Source: Streptomyces alanosinicus (GTDB lineage Bacteria; Actinomycetota; Actinomycetes; Streptomycetales; Streptomycetaceae). From it: a DNA stretch of 64,000 nt. Below are positions 33,480 through 42,644 of this stretch, piece after piece. The stretch lies in NCBI RefSeq assembly GCF_014650595.1, contig NZ_BMVG01000009.1:62001-126000 (forward strand), in the 5' to 3' direction. The position numbers and the translations under genes were made by a program. Position 1 is the stretch's first letter; each line of letters opens with the position of its first letter. The notes beneath the pieces are model-generated. The model was not told where the DNA came from. It made no database searches and worked only from the letters and a program-made list of their open reading frames with translations.

Positions 33480-34783
33480 CGGGATTCTCCGTGGGGGGAG
33501 TTGTGGTGGGCGCCGGACGCTGTGGGGGCGTCGCTCGGGACGTGGGGGGCGTCGGTGTCTTCGGTGTCTTCGGTGCCGTCGGTGCCGTCGGTGTCGTCGG
33601 GGTGTTCGGGCGCGAGTGCGGTGAGCCGCTCCAGGAAGAGTTCGCCCTGCCCATGGATGTTGCCGACGGCGACGAGCGAGGAGTCCGGCCCCAGGTGGGC
33701 CAGCAGATCCGCGGTGAGCCGGTCGGGGTCGCGGCGGTCGCCGCCCAGATCGACGACGTTCCCGGTCCAGTGGGCGGGTATGGCGTCGGCGGCCGACCTG
33801 GTGGGATGGCCGATGAGGAACACCGTCTCCGGGTCGAGCTCGGGGATGAGCGCGCCCATCTGCCCGTTGCGCTCCACACGGTCCGGACGGCAGTTGATGA
33901 CGACGTGCAACGGACGGTGGACGGCGCCCAGTTCGAGCAGCTGCCTGATGTTCATCAGCGTCGACTCGGGGTCATTGGCGGCGAAGACGTTCGCGAACCG
34001 CAGCCGCTTGCCGTCAGGGGTGCGGTACCGCTCGACGGAGAGCACACCCGGGTCCGGTGGCGCCTCGTACATCCCCTTCAGCGCGGTCTCGCGGTCGATG
34101 CCGAGCAGTTCGGCGACCGCGAGCGCGATGGCGACGTTCTCCTTGAAGGTGAACCAGCTGAAGCCGCGCAGCTCCTCGTCGGTGACGGTCTCAGGATCGG
34201 CGTAGACCAGCTCGCAGTTCCGGGCCGCGGCCTCCTCCTGGAGGATGGGGAAACGCTCCTTCTCCGCGGTGACACAGACGCCGCCCTCCGGCAGGGACCG
34301 GCACAGCGAGCGTGCCACATCGTCCAACGTCGGCCCCATTTCGGCGAGATGGTCCTCGCGGACGTTGCAGAGCACGCCGATGGTGGAGCGGATCAGTTTG
34401 GACTGGTTGATCTCCTGGAGCGCGGGCATGACGGCCATGCACTCCATGACCAGGACATCGGGCCGGTAGGCGGCGGCCCGCCGGACGATGCCGATCTGCT
34501 CGACGACGTTGGCGATGCCGAACTTGCGGTAGACGGGCTCCTCGGTGGCATCGGGGTGGATGAACCGGGCCGCGGTGCCCGTGGTCTTGGCGACGGTGAC
34601 CAGGCCGCTGCCGCGCAGCGCGCCCGCGCACAGCCGGGTGATGGAGGACTTGCCACGAATGCCGTTGACCAGCACCCGGGTGGGTATGTCGGCGAGATTC
34701 GCGTCATGGCGGCGCTGTTCGACGACGCCTGCGACGAGCAGGCCGGCGCAGCACGTCACAAGGACGCAGTACAGGAAGAGCAC
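33476..34783 (-). CDS. pgsB: Poly-gamma-glutamate synthase ligase PgsB/CapB
   Basis: 435 residues from a GTG at 34783. An N-terminal membrane helix (about 2-20) is followed by a Mur-ligase-like ATPase with P-loop NGIRGKSS (40-47) and TTGTAARFIHPDATEEPVYR, characteristic of PgsB. It would ligate glutamate through the gamma-carboxyl using ATP at the inner face of the membrane. The last 40 residues are an acidic Asp/Thr/Glu/Gly-rich tail (DDTDGTDGTEDTEDTD) encoded by short DNA repeats at about 33550-33600 and not part of the usual enzyme. The gene is 6 bases after the HAMP protein gene. Confidence 0.88.
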   Translation of the reverse strand: MLFLYCVLVTCCAGLLVAGVVEQRRHDANLADIPTRVLVNGIRGKSSITRLCAGALRGSGLVTVAKTTGTAARFIHPDATEEPVYRKFGIANVVEQIGIVRRAAAYRPDVLVMECMAVMPALQEINQSKLIRSTIGVLCNVREDHLAEMGPTLDDVARSLCRSLPEGGVCVTAEKERFPILQEEAAARNCELVYADPETVTDEELRGFSWFTFKENVAIALAVAELLGIDRETALKGMYEAPPDPGVLSVERYRTPDGKRLRFANVFAANDPESTLMNIRQLLELGAVHRPLHVVINCRPDRVERNGQMGALIPELDPETVFLIGHPTRSAADAIPAHWTGNVVDLGGDRRDPDRLTADLLAHLGPDSSLVAVGNIHGQGELFLERLTALAPEHPDDTDGTDGTEDTEDTDAPHVPSDAPTASGAHHNSPHGESR

Positions 34784-34789
34784 GGCGGG

Positions 34790-37102
34790 TCAGCTCCTGG
34801 GACCGGGGCCGGAGGGGGGTGTGGAGGAGGCGGGCGGCCGGTCCGGGGAACCGGGCGCGGGCGGTGCGGCGGCGCGGGGGAGCCGCTGTCTGATCAGTTC
34901 GAGGCCGCGGGCGACGGATCCCACCTCGTCGTGGTAGCGCGGGTAGAGCACCGTTCTGCGGTCCCCGGCCGCCAACTCCTCGGCGCGCTGGGTGACGTCA
35001 CGCAGCGGACGTACGACGACCAGGTGCAGCCAGCCGAGGCAGAGGGCGCCCGTCGTCAGCCCCAGCAGACCCACGAGCATGATCCGCCGCTGTGCCTCGT
35101 ACTCGGGCAGCCCGATCCAGAACACCGGTCTGATCGAGGCGACCCGCCAGCCGAGTGCGCTCGCGACACCCAGGTTCTCGTTGAACGGCGCCACGGCGGC
35201 GACCGCCGGATTCCGCCAGCCGAGCAGCAGCTCGGCGGAGCCCTTGGCCGTGCGCGCGGCCTCCATGTGTGCCCGCAGCCGGCCGTCCGGGACCCGCCCG
35301 AAGGCGACGAACCCCTTGTTGGACGCGATGACCCGCTGCGCGGAGTCCACCAGCCACACCGAGCCGAGACCGGGCCGGGTGAGGATGCCGACCAGGTACT
35401 GCACCTTCAGCTCGCCCACGACATAGCGGCGTCCGGACCTCGCCGGCGCGCCCCTGGCCGGCTGAGCGGCCACGGCGGCGATCACCGGTTCCTTGCCGGA
35501 GGTGTTCGTCTGCATGACCCCCGGCTTGATACGGACCTTCTTCGGGGTACGGGGCTCGTCCCCGGCGCCGACGAGGACCTCGCCGGCGCCGTCGACGACG
35601 TACAGGGACCGATAGCGGCCGTGCTGCTCAAGGGAACTGCTCAGAGCCTTGCGTGTCTCCTTCGGCCGGGAAGCGTCGAGCACGGTGGCGAGATGGGTGA
35701 GATCCGCGTATCCGTCGTTGATCCCCCTGCGCACGCGGTCCGCCGTCGTCTCGGTGCGCCGGCGCTGGTCGTCGGAGATCAGTCGCGGTACGACCGTGGC
35801 GGTGTGCGGCCAGGTGCTGCCGAGCGCCAGCAGCATCGACACGGGCCAGGCCAGCAGGGCGAACGCGCAGACCACCAGGACGGTGCGCAGTCCGAGCCGG
35901 CGCCGGCTCTTACGGGTCCCGGGCAGACCGCGGCTCCCGGCCGGTGGCTGCTCGACCGTTTCCTTCGACTGCCCACCACTCCCCAGGAGTTGGCGGCGCA
36001 GTGCCTCCAGCGCGGCACCGGCCCGAGCGGGTTCCCCGAAGCGGGCCACGCGGACGGGCGCCGTGAGGTCGCCCCGGCCGAGCCTTTGCGTTTCGCGACG
36101 CAACCGCAGCAGAGGCCGCTGCACCACCATATGGAGGACGAGCGTGACCCCGGCCGCGAGGGCCAGCAGCACGGCCGCGGCGAGGAGGGCGAGGCGAAGG
36201 TCACCGGTCCCGGCCGCATGACGCTCGGTCAGCACCGTCGTGACGACCGTCAGGCCCAGTGCGCTGCTCGGACTCTCCTTCGTGGCGAGCCCCCGGGCCA
36301 CCGCGGCGTACCCGACGGCGGTACGGGTGTTGCCCTGCGCTGCCCCGACGAGGCTGCCGCTCGGACCGTCGAAGCCGCCGGCGGCGGTGTCCGACGGTCC
36401 CTTGCCCTGCGCCTCGCGGACGGCGTCGCCGGCCAGCGCCCTTGTTTGATCAGTGCCGGAGCGCGGCCCAGCCGCGATGAGGGTCGACCCGTCCCGGTCC
36501 ACGACGGTGAGCGTGTGATTCCCACCGACGGTGATGCCCGGCACCTTCAGGCTCTGGGAAGCGACGAGCAGCTCCTGTCTGCCGCCTTGCGACAGCGTCG
36601 AGAAGACCAGCAGCCGGGTGACGCCCGAGCCGTCCCGCACCAGCCTCGGCGGCGGGTTCGCCGGCAGTCCACGAAGGTCCACCTGCCCGAGCGGTACGTC
36701 CTCGCCCCGCGCGGCGAGCAGTCGCCCGGTGGACAGGTCGACGACGGCGGTACCGCGCCACTTGCGGTAGGACCGGTCGAGGAGGGTCAGCATCCTGTCC
36801 GCCGGTACGGACGTGGAGCCGGCGAAGTCCGCGGCCGCGCCCCGCAGATCGGAGACGCTCTCGTCGACGGCGGCCTGCAGCGCGACCGCCCCGTCCTCGG
36901 CGATGTGCTGCTGGGAGCCGAGGACGGCCTCGGGAACGCCCCGTTCGGCATCGCTCCCGACGGCGAACAGCGTCAGGCCCGCGACGAGCGCCAACAGGAC
37001 CGGCAGGGCCGTCAGTGGCGGCCGCACACCTCCCAACACAGCCATGTCCGCCCGACGCCGAGCCGGGCGCCGCTTGGATATCGGGGCTTGAGTGGTGGTC
37101 AA
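34790..37102 (-). CDS. Twin [TM-sensor-TM-HAMP] protein without output domain
   Basis: 770 residues from a TTG at 37102 (AAGGA 7-8 bases upstream). The same layout occurs twice: membrane helix (about 31-48), extracellular Cache-like region (to about 300), helix, HAMP-like segment (LRLRRETQRLGRGDLTAPV...); then helix (about 407-430), a second Cache-like region, helix (about 675-697) and a second HAMP-like segment (RPLRDVTQRAEELAAGDRRTV). No kinase, cyclase, GGDEF or methyl-accepting domain follows; the chain ends in a Pro/Ser tail. It heads the pgsB-pgsC operon, so it may sense an outside signal and act on the synthase by direct contact (inference). Confidence 0.78.
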   Translation of the reverse strand: MTTTQAPISKRRPARRRADMAVLGGVRPPLTALPVLLALVAGLTLFAVGSDAERGVPEAVLGSQQHIAEDGAVALQAAVDESVSDLRGAAADFAGSTSVPADRMLTLLDRSYRKWRGTAVVDLSTGRLLAARGEDVPLGQVDLRGLPANPPPRLVRDGSGVTRLLVFSTLSQGGRQELLVASQSLKVPGITVGGNHTLTVVDRDGSTLIAAGPRSGTDQTRALAGDAVREAQGKGPSDTAAGGFDGPSGSLVGAAQGNTRTAVGYAAVARGLATKESPSSALGLTVVTTVLTERHAAGTGDLRLALLAAAVLLALAAGVTLVLHMVVQRPLLRLRRETQRLGRGDLTAPVRVARFGEPARAGAALEALRRQLLGSGGQSKETVEQPPAGSRGLPGTRKSRRRLGLRTVLVVCAFALLAWPVSMLLALGSTWPHTATVVPRLISDDQRRRTETTADRVRRGINDGYADLTHLATVLDASRPKETRKALSSSLEQHGRYRSLYVVDGAGEVLVGAGDEPRTPKKVRIKPGVMQTNTSGKEPVIAAVAAQPARGAPARSGRRYVVGELKVQYLVGILTRPGLGSVWLVDSAQRVIASNKGFVAFGRVPDGRLRAHMEAARTAKGSAELLLGWRNPAVAAVAPFNENLGVASALGWRVASIRPVFWIGLPEYEAQRRIMLVGLLGLTTGALCLGWLHLVVVRPLRDVTQRAEELAAGDRRTVLYPRYHDEVGSVARGLELIRQRLPRAAAPPAPGSPDRPPASSTPPSGPGPRS

Positions 37103-37376
37103 GAAGAATCCTTTCCGAGCTTCGCCGACGGTGTGCGAAGCAATGATCAGAAGTTCTTGACCTGCCTGACGAGGGGGATACGGCGCCGGTTTATCGGCGG
37201 GGTGTGACGATGCTCACCCGTTGGCGATAAATTGCCGCTTCCGTAGGGTGCGGAACATTTAAACAAGGCCCCTGGCCTGCTGGTTCGCCGGTTCACAGGG
37301 TCCGCGAAAATGACGAAATTCGACTCCCGGGGGCGCACACCGGTTACGTGGGTGAGTCGACAATTTTCCTGAAGGA

Positions 37377-38681
37377 TCATTTTGCATTCTCTTGCGCCTT
37401 GTCCATCCCCTGGTCGGCTGGTTCACCCCCGCCGACCGGCGGGGGCAGGAGCCGCCTGATCATGAGATCCGAACCCATGCCATGGAACAGCACACTTCCC
37501 AGTACGCAGAGCACGGTGGCCAGCAGGACCGTGTCGGCGGGAACGCCGTCCGGCAGGCCGTTGAAGGCGATCAGGCCGAACACGATGGTCGTCGTGCCCC
37601 GCGGGCCGAGCAGGCCGAGCAGCAGCCGGTCCCGGCGGGCGAGCGGCGAACCGACGAGCGACACCAGAACCGGAACGATCCGGATGACCGTGAGGGCCGC
37701 GAGGCAGAACAGCACGGCCTGTCGGCTCACCCCGGTCGAGAAGGTCACCACGGCCGCGATGCCGACCACGAACCACATGGTCATCAGGGCGGTGGCGTCC
37801 TCCAGCAGACCGAAGTCCCGGGACACCGTGCTCGAACCGCCGGCCGGCCGCGGTGCGTTCGCGCCGCGGATCCTGCGAGCGACAAGGACGCGGTGGACGT
37901 AGCGGAAGGCGATTCCGCACACGAAGGACGTCACGAAGCCGTTGCCGCCGATCTCCACCCCCGCCGTGTAGGCGATCAAGGGCGTCAGCACCACCGAGAT
38001 CCGGCGGGACTGCTCGGTCGTCCATCCGGCTCTGCCGGCCTGGTGCAGCAGCCAGCCGACGAGGCTGCCGATCACCAGCCCCGCGAGTACGGCCTTCGAG
38101 GCCTGGGCGGCGGCTGTCGCAAGGGCGTCCAGCGGCGTATGGACGGTGGAACTGCCGCCGGCCAGCAGAAGCGCGAACAGGAAGAGGGGCGAGACGATGC
38201 CGTCGTTGTAGCCGCTCTCGACGTTCAGCACGCTTCTCACCCGGGCCGGCAGACGGCGATCGCGTACGACCTGCTCGCTGGGTGCGAAGTCGATCGGCAC
38301 GACGACGCACGCGAGGACCAGCATCATGGCCCAGGACAGCCCCGGGAAGGCCAGCTTGCCCACGAGCATCGCCGTGCCGAGGCTCAAGGGGAGAGCGACG
38401 AGCAGCATCCGTGTGACGAGCCGGGGCGAATTGCCCCACAGCCTGCCGCCGCGCACCTCCGTGGCATCGACGAACAACAGGAAAGCGAGGATGATCTCGG
38501 CGGCGTGCTGGGCCACTTCCGTGTTCAGCACGGCAACGACCGAATTCTCCACACCGAGTCCGACCAGGATTCCGGCCAGCACCATGGCCGCAGGGGCGCC
38601 GAGGTGCCAGCGCTGGAGCCGGAGCGCGGCAAGCGAACGGACGAGGGCCATCACCGCGGCGGCAAGAATGGTGGGCAGCAA
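37377..38681 (-). CDS. CPA1-type cation:proton antiporter (NhaP-like)
   Basis: 434 residues with about 12 membrane segments. The CPA1 signatures are PIDFAPSEQVVRDRRLPARVRSVLNVESGYNDG (acidic residues in helix 5-6 region) and a late LLGPRGTTTIVFGL. It would exchange Na+ or K+ for H+. The open frame begins at a TTG (38681), and the in-frame ATG ten codons later (38651) is an alternative. It is separated by 275 bases from the pgs operon and transcribed in the same direction; that gap contains no supported gene and is noticeably less GC-rich than its surroundings. Confidence 0.85.
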   Translation of the reverse strand: MLPTILAAAVMALVRSLAALRLQRWHLGAPAAMVLAGILVGLGVENSVVAVLNTEVAQHAAEIILAFLLFVDATEVRGGRLWGNSPRLVTRMLLVALPLSLGTAMLVGKLAFPGLSWAMMLVLACVVVPIDFAPSEQVVRDRRLPARVRSVLNVESGYNDGIVSPLFLFALLLAGGSSTVHTPLDALATAAAQASKAVLAGLVIGSLVGWLLHQAGRAGWTTEQSRRISVVLTPLIAYTAGVEIGGNGFVTSFVCGIAFRYVHRVLVARRIRGANAPRPAGGSSTVSRDFGLLEDATALMTMWFVVGIAAVVTFSTGVSRQAVLFCLAALTVIRIVPVLVSLVGSPLARRDRLLLGLLGPRGTTTIVFGLIAFNGLPDGVPADTVLLATVLCVLGSVLFHGMGSDLMIRRLLPPPVGGGEPADQGMDKAQENAK

Positions 38682-38907
38682 ATTCGTTGAGCTTTCTTTC
38701 AGTACCGGTTCACCGGAAAATCCCGCGCCGAGTGCAGCATGTCAGGTCTCCAGAATCGGCGGCCCGTGTTCGCTCGCCCATCCGGCTGGTGTCCGGTGCG
38801 CCCCCGCCGATCGGCGGTACGGCATCCCCCAGGCAGGGGAGTCTTCCGGCCTTCCCGATTCGCCGATTCGGCCCCGGGCGGGCGGGGGGCTGCTCGATAC
38901 TGTTCCG

Positions 38908-39264
38908 ATGAGCGCACGGCGTGCTGTTCTCCTGGTCACCGGTGCGGCGACGGGCATCCTCGCGATCGCCTTCGCCGTCGTGGGTTCGCGGCGAGCGGAC
39001 CACATCGCGACTCTGGTCTCGGCTCTGGTCGCCGTCGTGGGACTCGGCGTCGCAGTCGGGGCGGCAGCCGTGCCGGCGATGTCCGGAAGGCGGAGCATCC
39101 GGGTGAGCGGCACGGGGGCGGCGACGGCGGCGGGGTCCGGGTCGGCCGTGTCCGGAGCGGCCGTCTCGGTCGCGAACGGCACCGAGACGATCGAGGTGTC
39201 ACGCTCCGGTACCGCCGAAGCCCGCGATGACGGCGAAGCCACCAGCGGCATCCGCCGACTCTGA
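38908..39264 (+). CDS. Two-helix membrane protein with Gly/Ala/Ser-rich signalling-like motif
   Basis: 118 residues. There are two membrane helices (about 6-25 and 33-54), then IRVSGTGAATAAGSGSAVSG and a polar tail. The stretch G68-A84 (GTGAATAAGSGSAVSGA) resembles residues 25-40 of the STAND ATPase encoded 58 bases downstream (GTGHARAVGGVAVSGA). Alternating small residues around a G-rich core are what one sees in bacterial amyloid signalling motifs that link NLR-like proteins with effectors (family knowledge, not confirmed here). The protein would be the membrane effector; no enzyme domain is present. The ribosome site is weak. Confidence 0.65.
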   Translation: MSARRAVLLVTGAATGILAIAFAVVGSRRADHIATLVSALVAVVGLGVAVGAAAVPAMSGRRSIRVSGTGAATAAGSGSAVSGAAVSVANGTETIEVSRSGTAEARDDGEATSGIRRL

Positions 39265-39322
39265 ACACCAGCGTTCATGAAAGGGTCACCGCGGTGCGGC
39301 GGTCGGTGGCCGAGTCCTGCAA

Positions 39323-42300
39323 GTGAAGCCGAGGATGGTGCTGTTGGCCGGCAAGGGATCCACGTGGGGGCGGCGCACGGATGTGGGGGCGACCGGGACG
39401 GGGCACGCCCGGGCCGTCGGTGGCGTGGCGGTCTCCGGCGCCCTGATGGTGGAGGGCGGCGTCCATGTGACCGCCCCCGCCGCCGTGGCCCGGACCGGGT
39501 ACCGGGAACAGATCCGGCGTATCGCACCGCCGCACCTGCGGGAGCGAACCGAGGAGCTGGCCGCGCTGGCCGCCTTCTGCACCGAGCCGGACGGGAGCCC
39601 CTATCTGTGGCTCCGGGGACCGGTGTGGGCGGGCAAGTCGGCACTGCTGTCGTGGTTCGCCCTGCACCCGCCGGAGGGCGTGCATCTCGTCCCCTTCTTC
39701 ATCACCGGCCGGTTCGCCGGCCAGAATGACCGCATCGGCTTCTGCGACGTGGTGATGGAGCAGCTGGCGGCCTTCCTCGGCCAGCCCATGCCCACCCAGG
39801 TCACCGACGCCACACGCGAGGGACATCTGCTCAGCCTGATCGACGAGGCGGCTCACGTGTGCCGGGAGAACGCCGCGCGCCTCGTGCTGGTCGTCGACGG
39901 ACTGGACGAGGACCAGGGAGTCACCGCCGGACCGGAGTCCTACAGCATCGCGGCCCTGCTCCCCGCACACCCCCAGGCAGGGCTCCGCGTCATCGTCGCC
40001 AGCCGGCCCCACCCGCCGATTCCCACCGACGTGCCGGACGACCACCCGCTGCGCGATCCGTGTGTCGTACGGGATCTCTCGGTGTCACCCCATGCCGAGG
40101 CGGTCAGGGCCGACGCGGAACGGGAACTTCAGCGGCTGGCGGACGCGCCCGGTCTGGAACGGGAGATTCTCGGCCTCATCGCCGCCGCGGACGGCGGCCT
40201 GAGCGAACGGGACCTGGCCGAACTCACGGGTGCGTCCGCCTACACCGTCGGGCGTCACATCCGTACGGTCTCCGGCCGGACCTTCGCCTCACTGCTGAGC
40301 CCGTGGACCAAGGAAGAGGTGTACGTCCTCGGCCACCACGAACTGCGCAGCAAGGCCCTGCACATGCTGGGCGGCAAGGGCGTGGCCGGCCATCGCGAGC
40401 GGCTCCACCAGTGGGCGCAGGGCTACCGGGACGAAGGCTGGCCGGCCGGTACTCCGGAGTATCTGCTGCACGGTTACTTCCGTGCCCTGCGGGTCGCGGA
40501 CGATCTGCCGCGGGTGATCGCCAATGCCACGGACGCCACGCGCCACGACCGGATGCTCCAGGTGACGGGCGGCGACGGCGCCGCCTTCATCGAGGTCAAG
40601 GCCGCGCAGGAGCTGATCCTCGGACGGGAGGACCCGGATCTGCTCGCCATGGCCCGGCTGGCCGTGCACCGCGACGAGCTGACGGCGAGGAACGACAACA
40701 TTCCGATCGCTCTGCCGGGTCTGTGGGCGGCCCTGGGCGCACCGGAACGGGCGGAAGCCGTGCTGAACGGCATCGTCGTGCCGGACCGGTACAACCGGTC
40801 CCTCCTGGCGCTGTTGGAGACGCTCCTCGTCGCCGGAGACCTGGGCCGGGCCCGCGCCCTCGCGGAGACGGCAGGTCAAGCGGGCGTACGGGCCCGTGCC
40901 CTGGCCGATGTGGCCAAAGCGATGTGTGCGGCCGGTGACGTGGCCGGGGCCGAGGACGTCGCCCTGCTTGTGGAGGATCCGCGGCAGCAGGTCAGCGCGC
41001 TGTCGGATGTGGTGCGGGCAGCGGTGGCCGCAGGCGAACCGGCGCGTGCCCGACGGCTCGTCGAGCGGGCCGAGCGGGGAGCACTGAAGGTCACCAAACC
41101 GATGCACAGGGCGGCCGCGATCGGAAGCGTGGCCGGATCCCTCGCGTACCTGGGCGAGTACGACCGCGCCCTCAACCTCGTGCGCATGATCCCTGACCCG
41201 TTCCAGAGAGCACGGACGCTGAGCAATCTGGCACTGGCTGCCACAGTCGAAGAAGATCGCGCTCAAGGAGCGGCGCTGTTGGCCGAAGCCGAGGCCATCG
41301 CCCATGTCCTGCCTCAACCGGCCTCCCGCGCCAAGGTGTTGGCGGCCCTGGCGCGTACGGCGGCGCGCGCCGGGCAGCGGGAGCACGCCAAGGACCTGGC
41401 GCAGAGCGCCGCGAGACTGGCGCAGGGGCTGGCGACTTCCGCCGAACGGGCGTCGGCTCTGGCCTCGGTCGTCGCGGCGGTGGCGGCTGCGGGGGATCAC
41501 GGACTCGCCAGACTCCTGGCGCAGGGCATTTCCGTCCCGGACCGGCGTATGTGGGCGCTGGTGCGGCTCGTCCGATGTGGAGTCATGAGTGTTCCGGAAT
41601 GTGTCGAGGAGTTGTCCCGGGTGGGGGACTCCTCTGTCAAGGAAGGGGAACTCGTCTCCCTCGTGCGGGTCGCGGCGGAGGACATGGGCGAGCCCGAGCT
41701 TGCGGAGGCCGTCGCCGGGAAGATCCGTACGCCCGTCCGGCGGCTCCATATGCTCCTCGAACTGGCCCGGAAGCACGCCGTGGACGGCGTACACGACCGC
41801 GCCTACACACTCAGGGCACGGGCGGACGACATCAGCCGGACGCTGGCCGACCCGCAGGAGCAGATCGAAGCCATGGTGGGCACGGCACAGCTCGACGCCC
41901 TGCTGGGACAGGTCGATCGCGCCCGGCACATGGCCGAGATGGCGGAAGCGCGTCTGCGGGACCGCACCAGCAATGTCTGCCACCAGAGCCGTGCTCTGCT
42001 CAACCTCGCTCGCGCCATGAGGGCGATGGGGGACACCGAGCGGGCCAAGGGCCTGGGGCGCCAGGTCGAGACGCTGGCGGACGGGATCGGGCGGGCGTCC
42101 CAACGGGCGCAGATCCAGGTGGAGTTGCTCGGTTTGGCCATCGCGGTCGGCGATCTCGACTGGGCCGGCACGCTCGCGCGGCAACTCGACGAACCGTACC
42201 AGCGGGCCGGTGCCCTCCTTCGAGTCGCCCGTTCCTGGGCCGAGGCCGGCGCGCAGGACCGCTGTCTCGAAGTGATCGCGGACATCGACCACCTGTCCGG

Positions 42301-42616
42301 CGTCCTGCGTCTCCAGGAGCAGCAGACCCGCGTCCTGACCGAGCTGGCGAGGATCCTCACGCTGCTGGGGCTCCCTGATCGTGCGGAAGAGACGGCCCAG
42401 AGGATCCCGGACCCCCAGCACCGGGTGCGCGCCTTCGTGGAGTTGGCGAAACATGTGGAGGAGCGGCACACGAGACGTCTGCTGGCGAGGGTGCTCGGCA
42501 TGACGGGCTGGGCCGAGCCCCTGGCCAGTGTCGCGCTCATGGCGCCGTCGGTGGTGCAGGTGATCGCCGATGAGCAGCTGACGGGGGGATTCGATGGCGG
42601 TCGTACGATGGGCTGA
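39323..42616 (+). CDS. STAND/NACHT-like NTPase with helical repeats (NLR-like)
   Basis: 1097 residues from a GTG. The N-terminus has the Gly/Ala-rich motif GTGHARAVGGVAVSGA (25-40). The NTPase follows: Walker A GPVWAGKS (99-106) and Walker B LVLVVDGLDE (187-196), with ASRPHPPIP as a sensor-like strand. From about 480 to 1075 there are degenerate 30-40-residue helical repeats rich in Ala/Leu/Arg, similar to TPR-like sensor arrays. The layout (short death-fold-like or amyloid motif, NACHT, repeats) is that of bacterial NLR-related proteins used in anti-phage or self/non-self recognition. The neighbour with the matching motif is the likely effector. Confidence 0.82.
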   Translation: MKPRMVLLAGKGSTWGRRTDVGATGTGHARAVGGVAVSGALMVEGGVHVTAPAAVARTGYREQIRRIAPPHLRERTEELAALAAFCTEPDGSPYLWLRGPVWAGKSALLSWFALHPPEGVHLVPFFITGRFAGQNDRIGFCDVVMEQLAAFLGQPMPTQVTDATREGHLLSLIDEAAHVCRENAARLVLVVDGLDEDQGVTAGPESYSIAALLPAHPQAGLRVIVASRPHPPIPTDVPDDHPLRDPCVVRDLSVSPHAEAVRADAERELQRLADAPGLEREILGLIAAADGGLSERDLAELTGASAYTVGRHIRTVSGRTFASLLSPWTKEEVYVLGHHELRSKALHMLGGKGVAGHRERLHQWAQGYRDEGWPAGTPEYLLHGYFRALRVADDLPRVIANATDATRHDRMLQVTGGDGAAFIEVKAAQELILGREDPDLLAMARLAVHRDELTARNDNIPIALPGLWAALGAPERAEAVLNGIVVPDRYNRSLLALLETLLVAGDLGRARALAETAGQAGVRARALADVAKAMCAAGDVAGAEDVALLVEDPRQQVSALSDVVRAAVAAGEPARARRLVERAERGALKVTKPMHRAAAIGSVAGSLAYLGEYDRALNLVRMIPDPFQRARTLSNLALAATVEEDRAQGAALLAEAEAIAHVLPQPASRAKVLAALARTAARAGQREHAKDLAQSAARLAQGLATSAERASALASVVAAVAAAGDHGLARLLAQGISVPDRRMWALVRLVRCGVMSVPECVEELSRVGDSSVKEGELVSLVRVAAEDMGEPELAEAVAGKIRTPVRRLHMLLELARKHAVDGVHDRAYTLRARADDISRTLADPQEQIEAMVGTAQLDALLGQVDRARHMAEMAEARLRDRTSNVCHQSRALLNLARAMRAMGDTERAKGLGRQVETLADGIGRASQRAQIQVELLGLAIAVGDLDWAGTLARQLDEPYQRAGALLRVARSWAEAGAQDRCLEVIADIDHLSGVLRLQEQQTRVLTELARILTLLGLPDRAEETAQRIPDPQHRVRAFVELAKHVEERHTRRLLARVLGMTGWAEPLASVALMAPSVVQVIADEQLTGGFDGGRTMG

Positions 42617-42644
42617 CCGTGTCGGATCGTCTCAAGGAGTCGCC

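Noticed and set aside
37147..37380. A 77-codon minus-strand frame between the HAMP protein and antiporter genes
   Set aside because: No ribosome site, overlaps the antiporter end and encodes no recognisable motif.
42594..42644. Earlier ATG start for the ArsR-type regulator overlapping the STAND gene
   Set aside because: The GTG at 42645 has AAGGAG at the right distance, and the extra residues do not resemble ArsR proteins.
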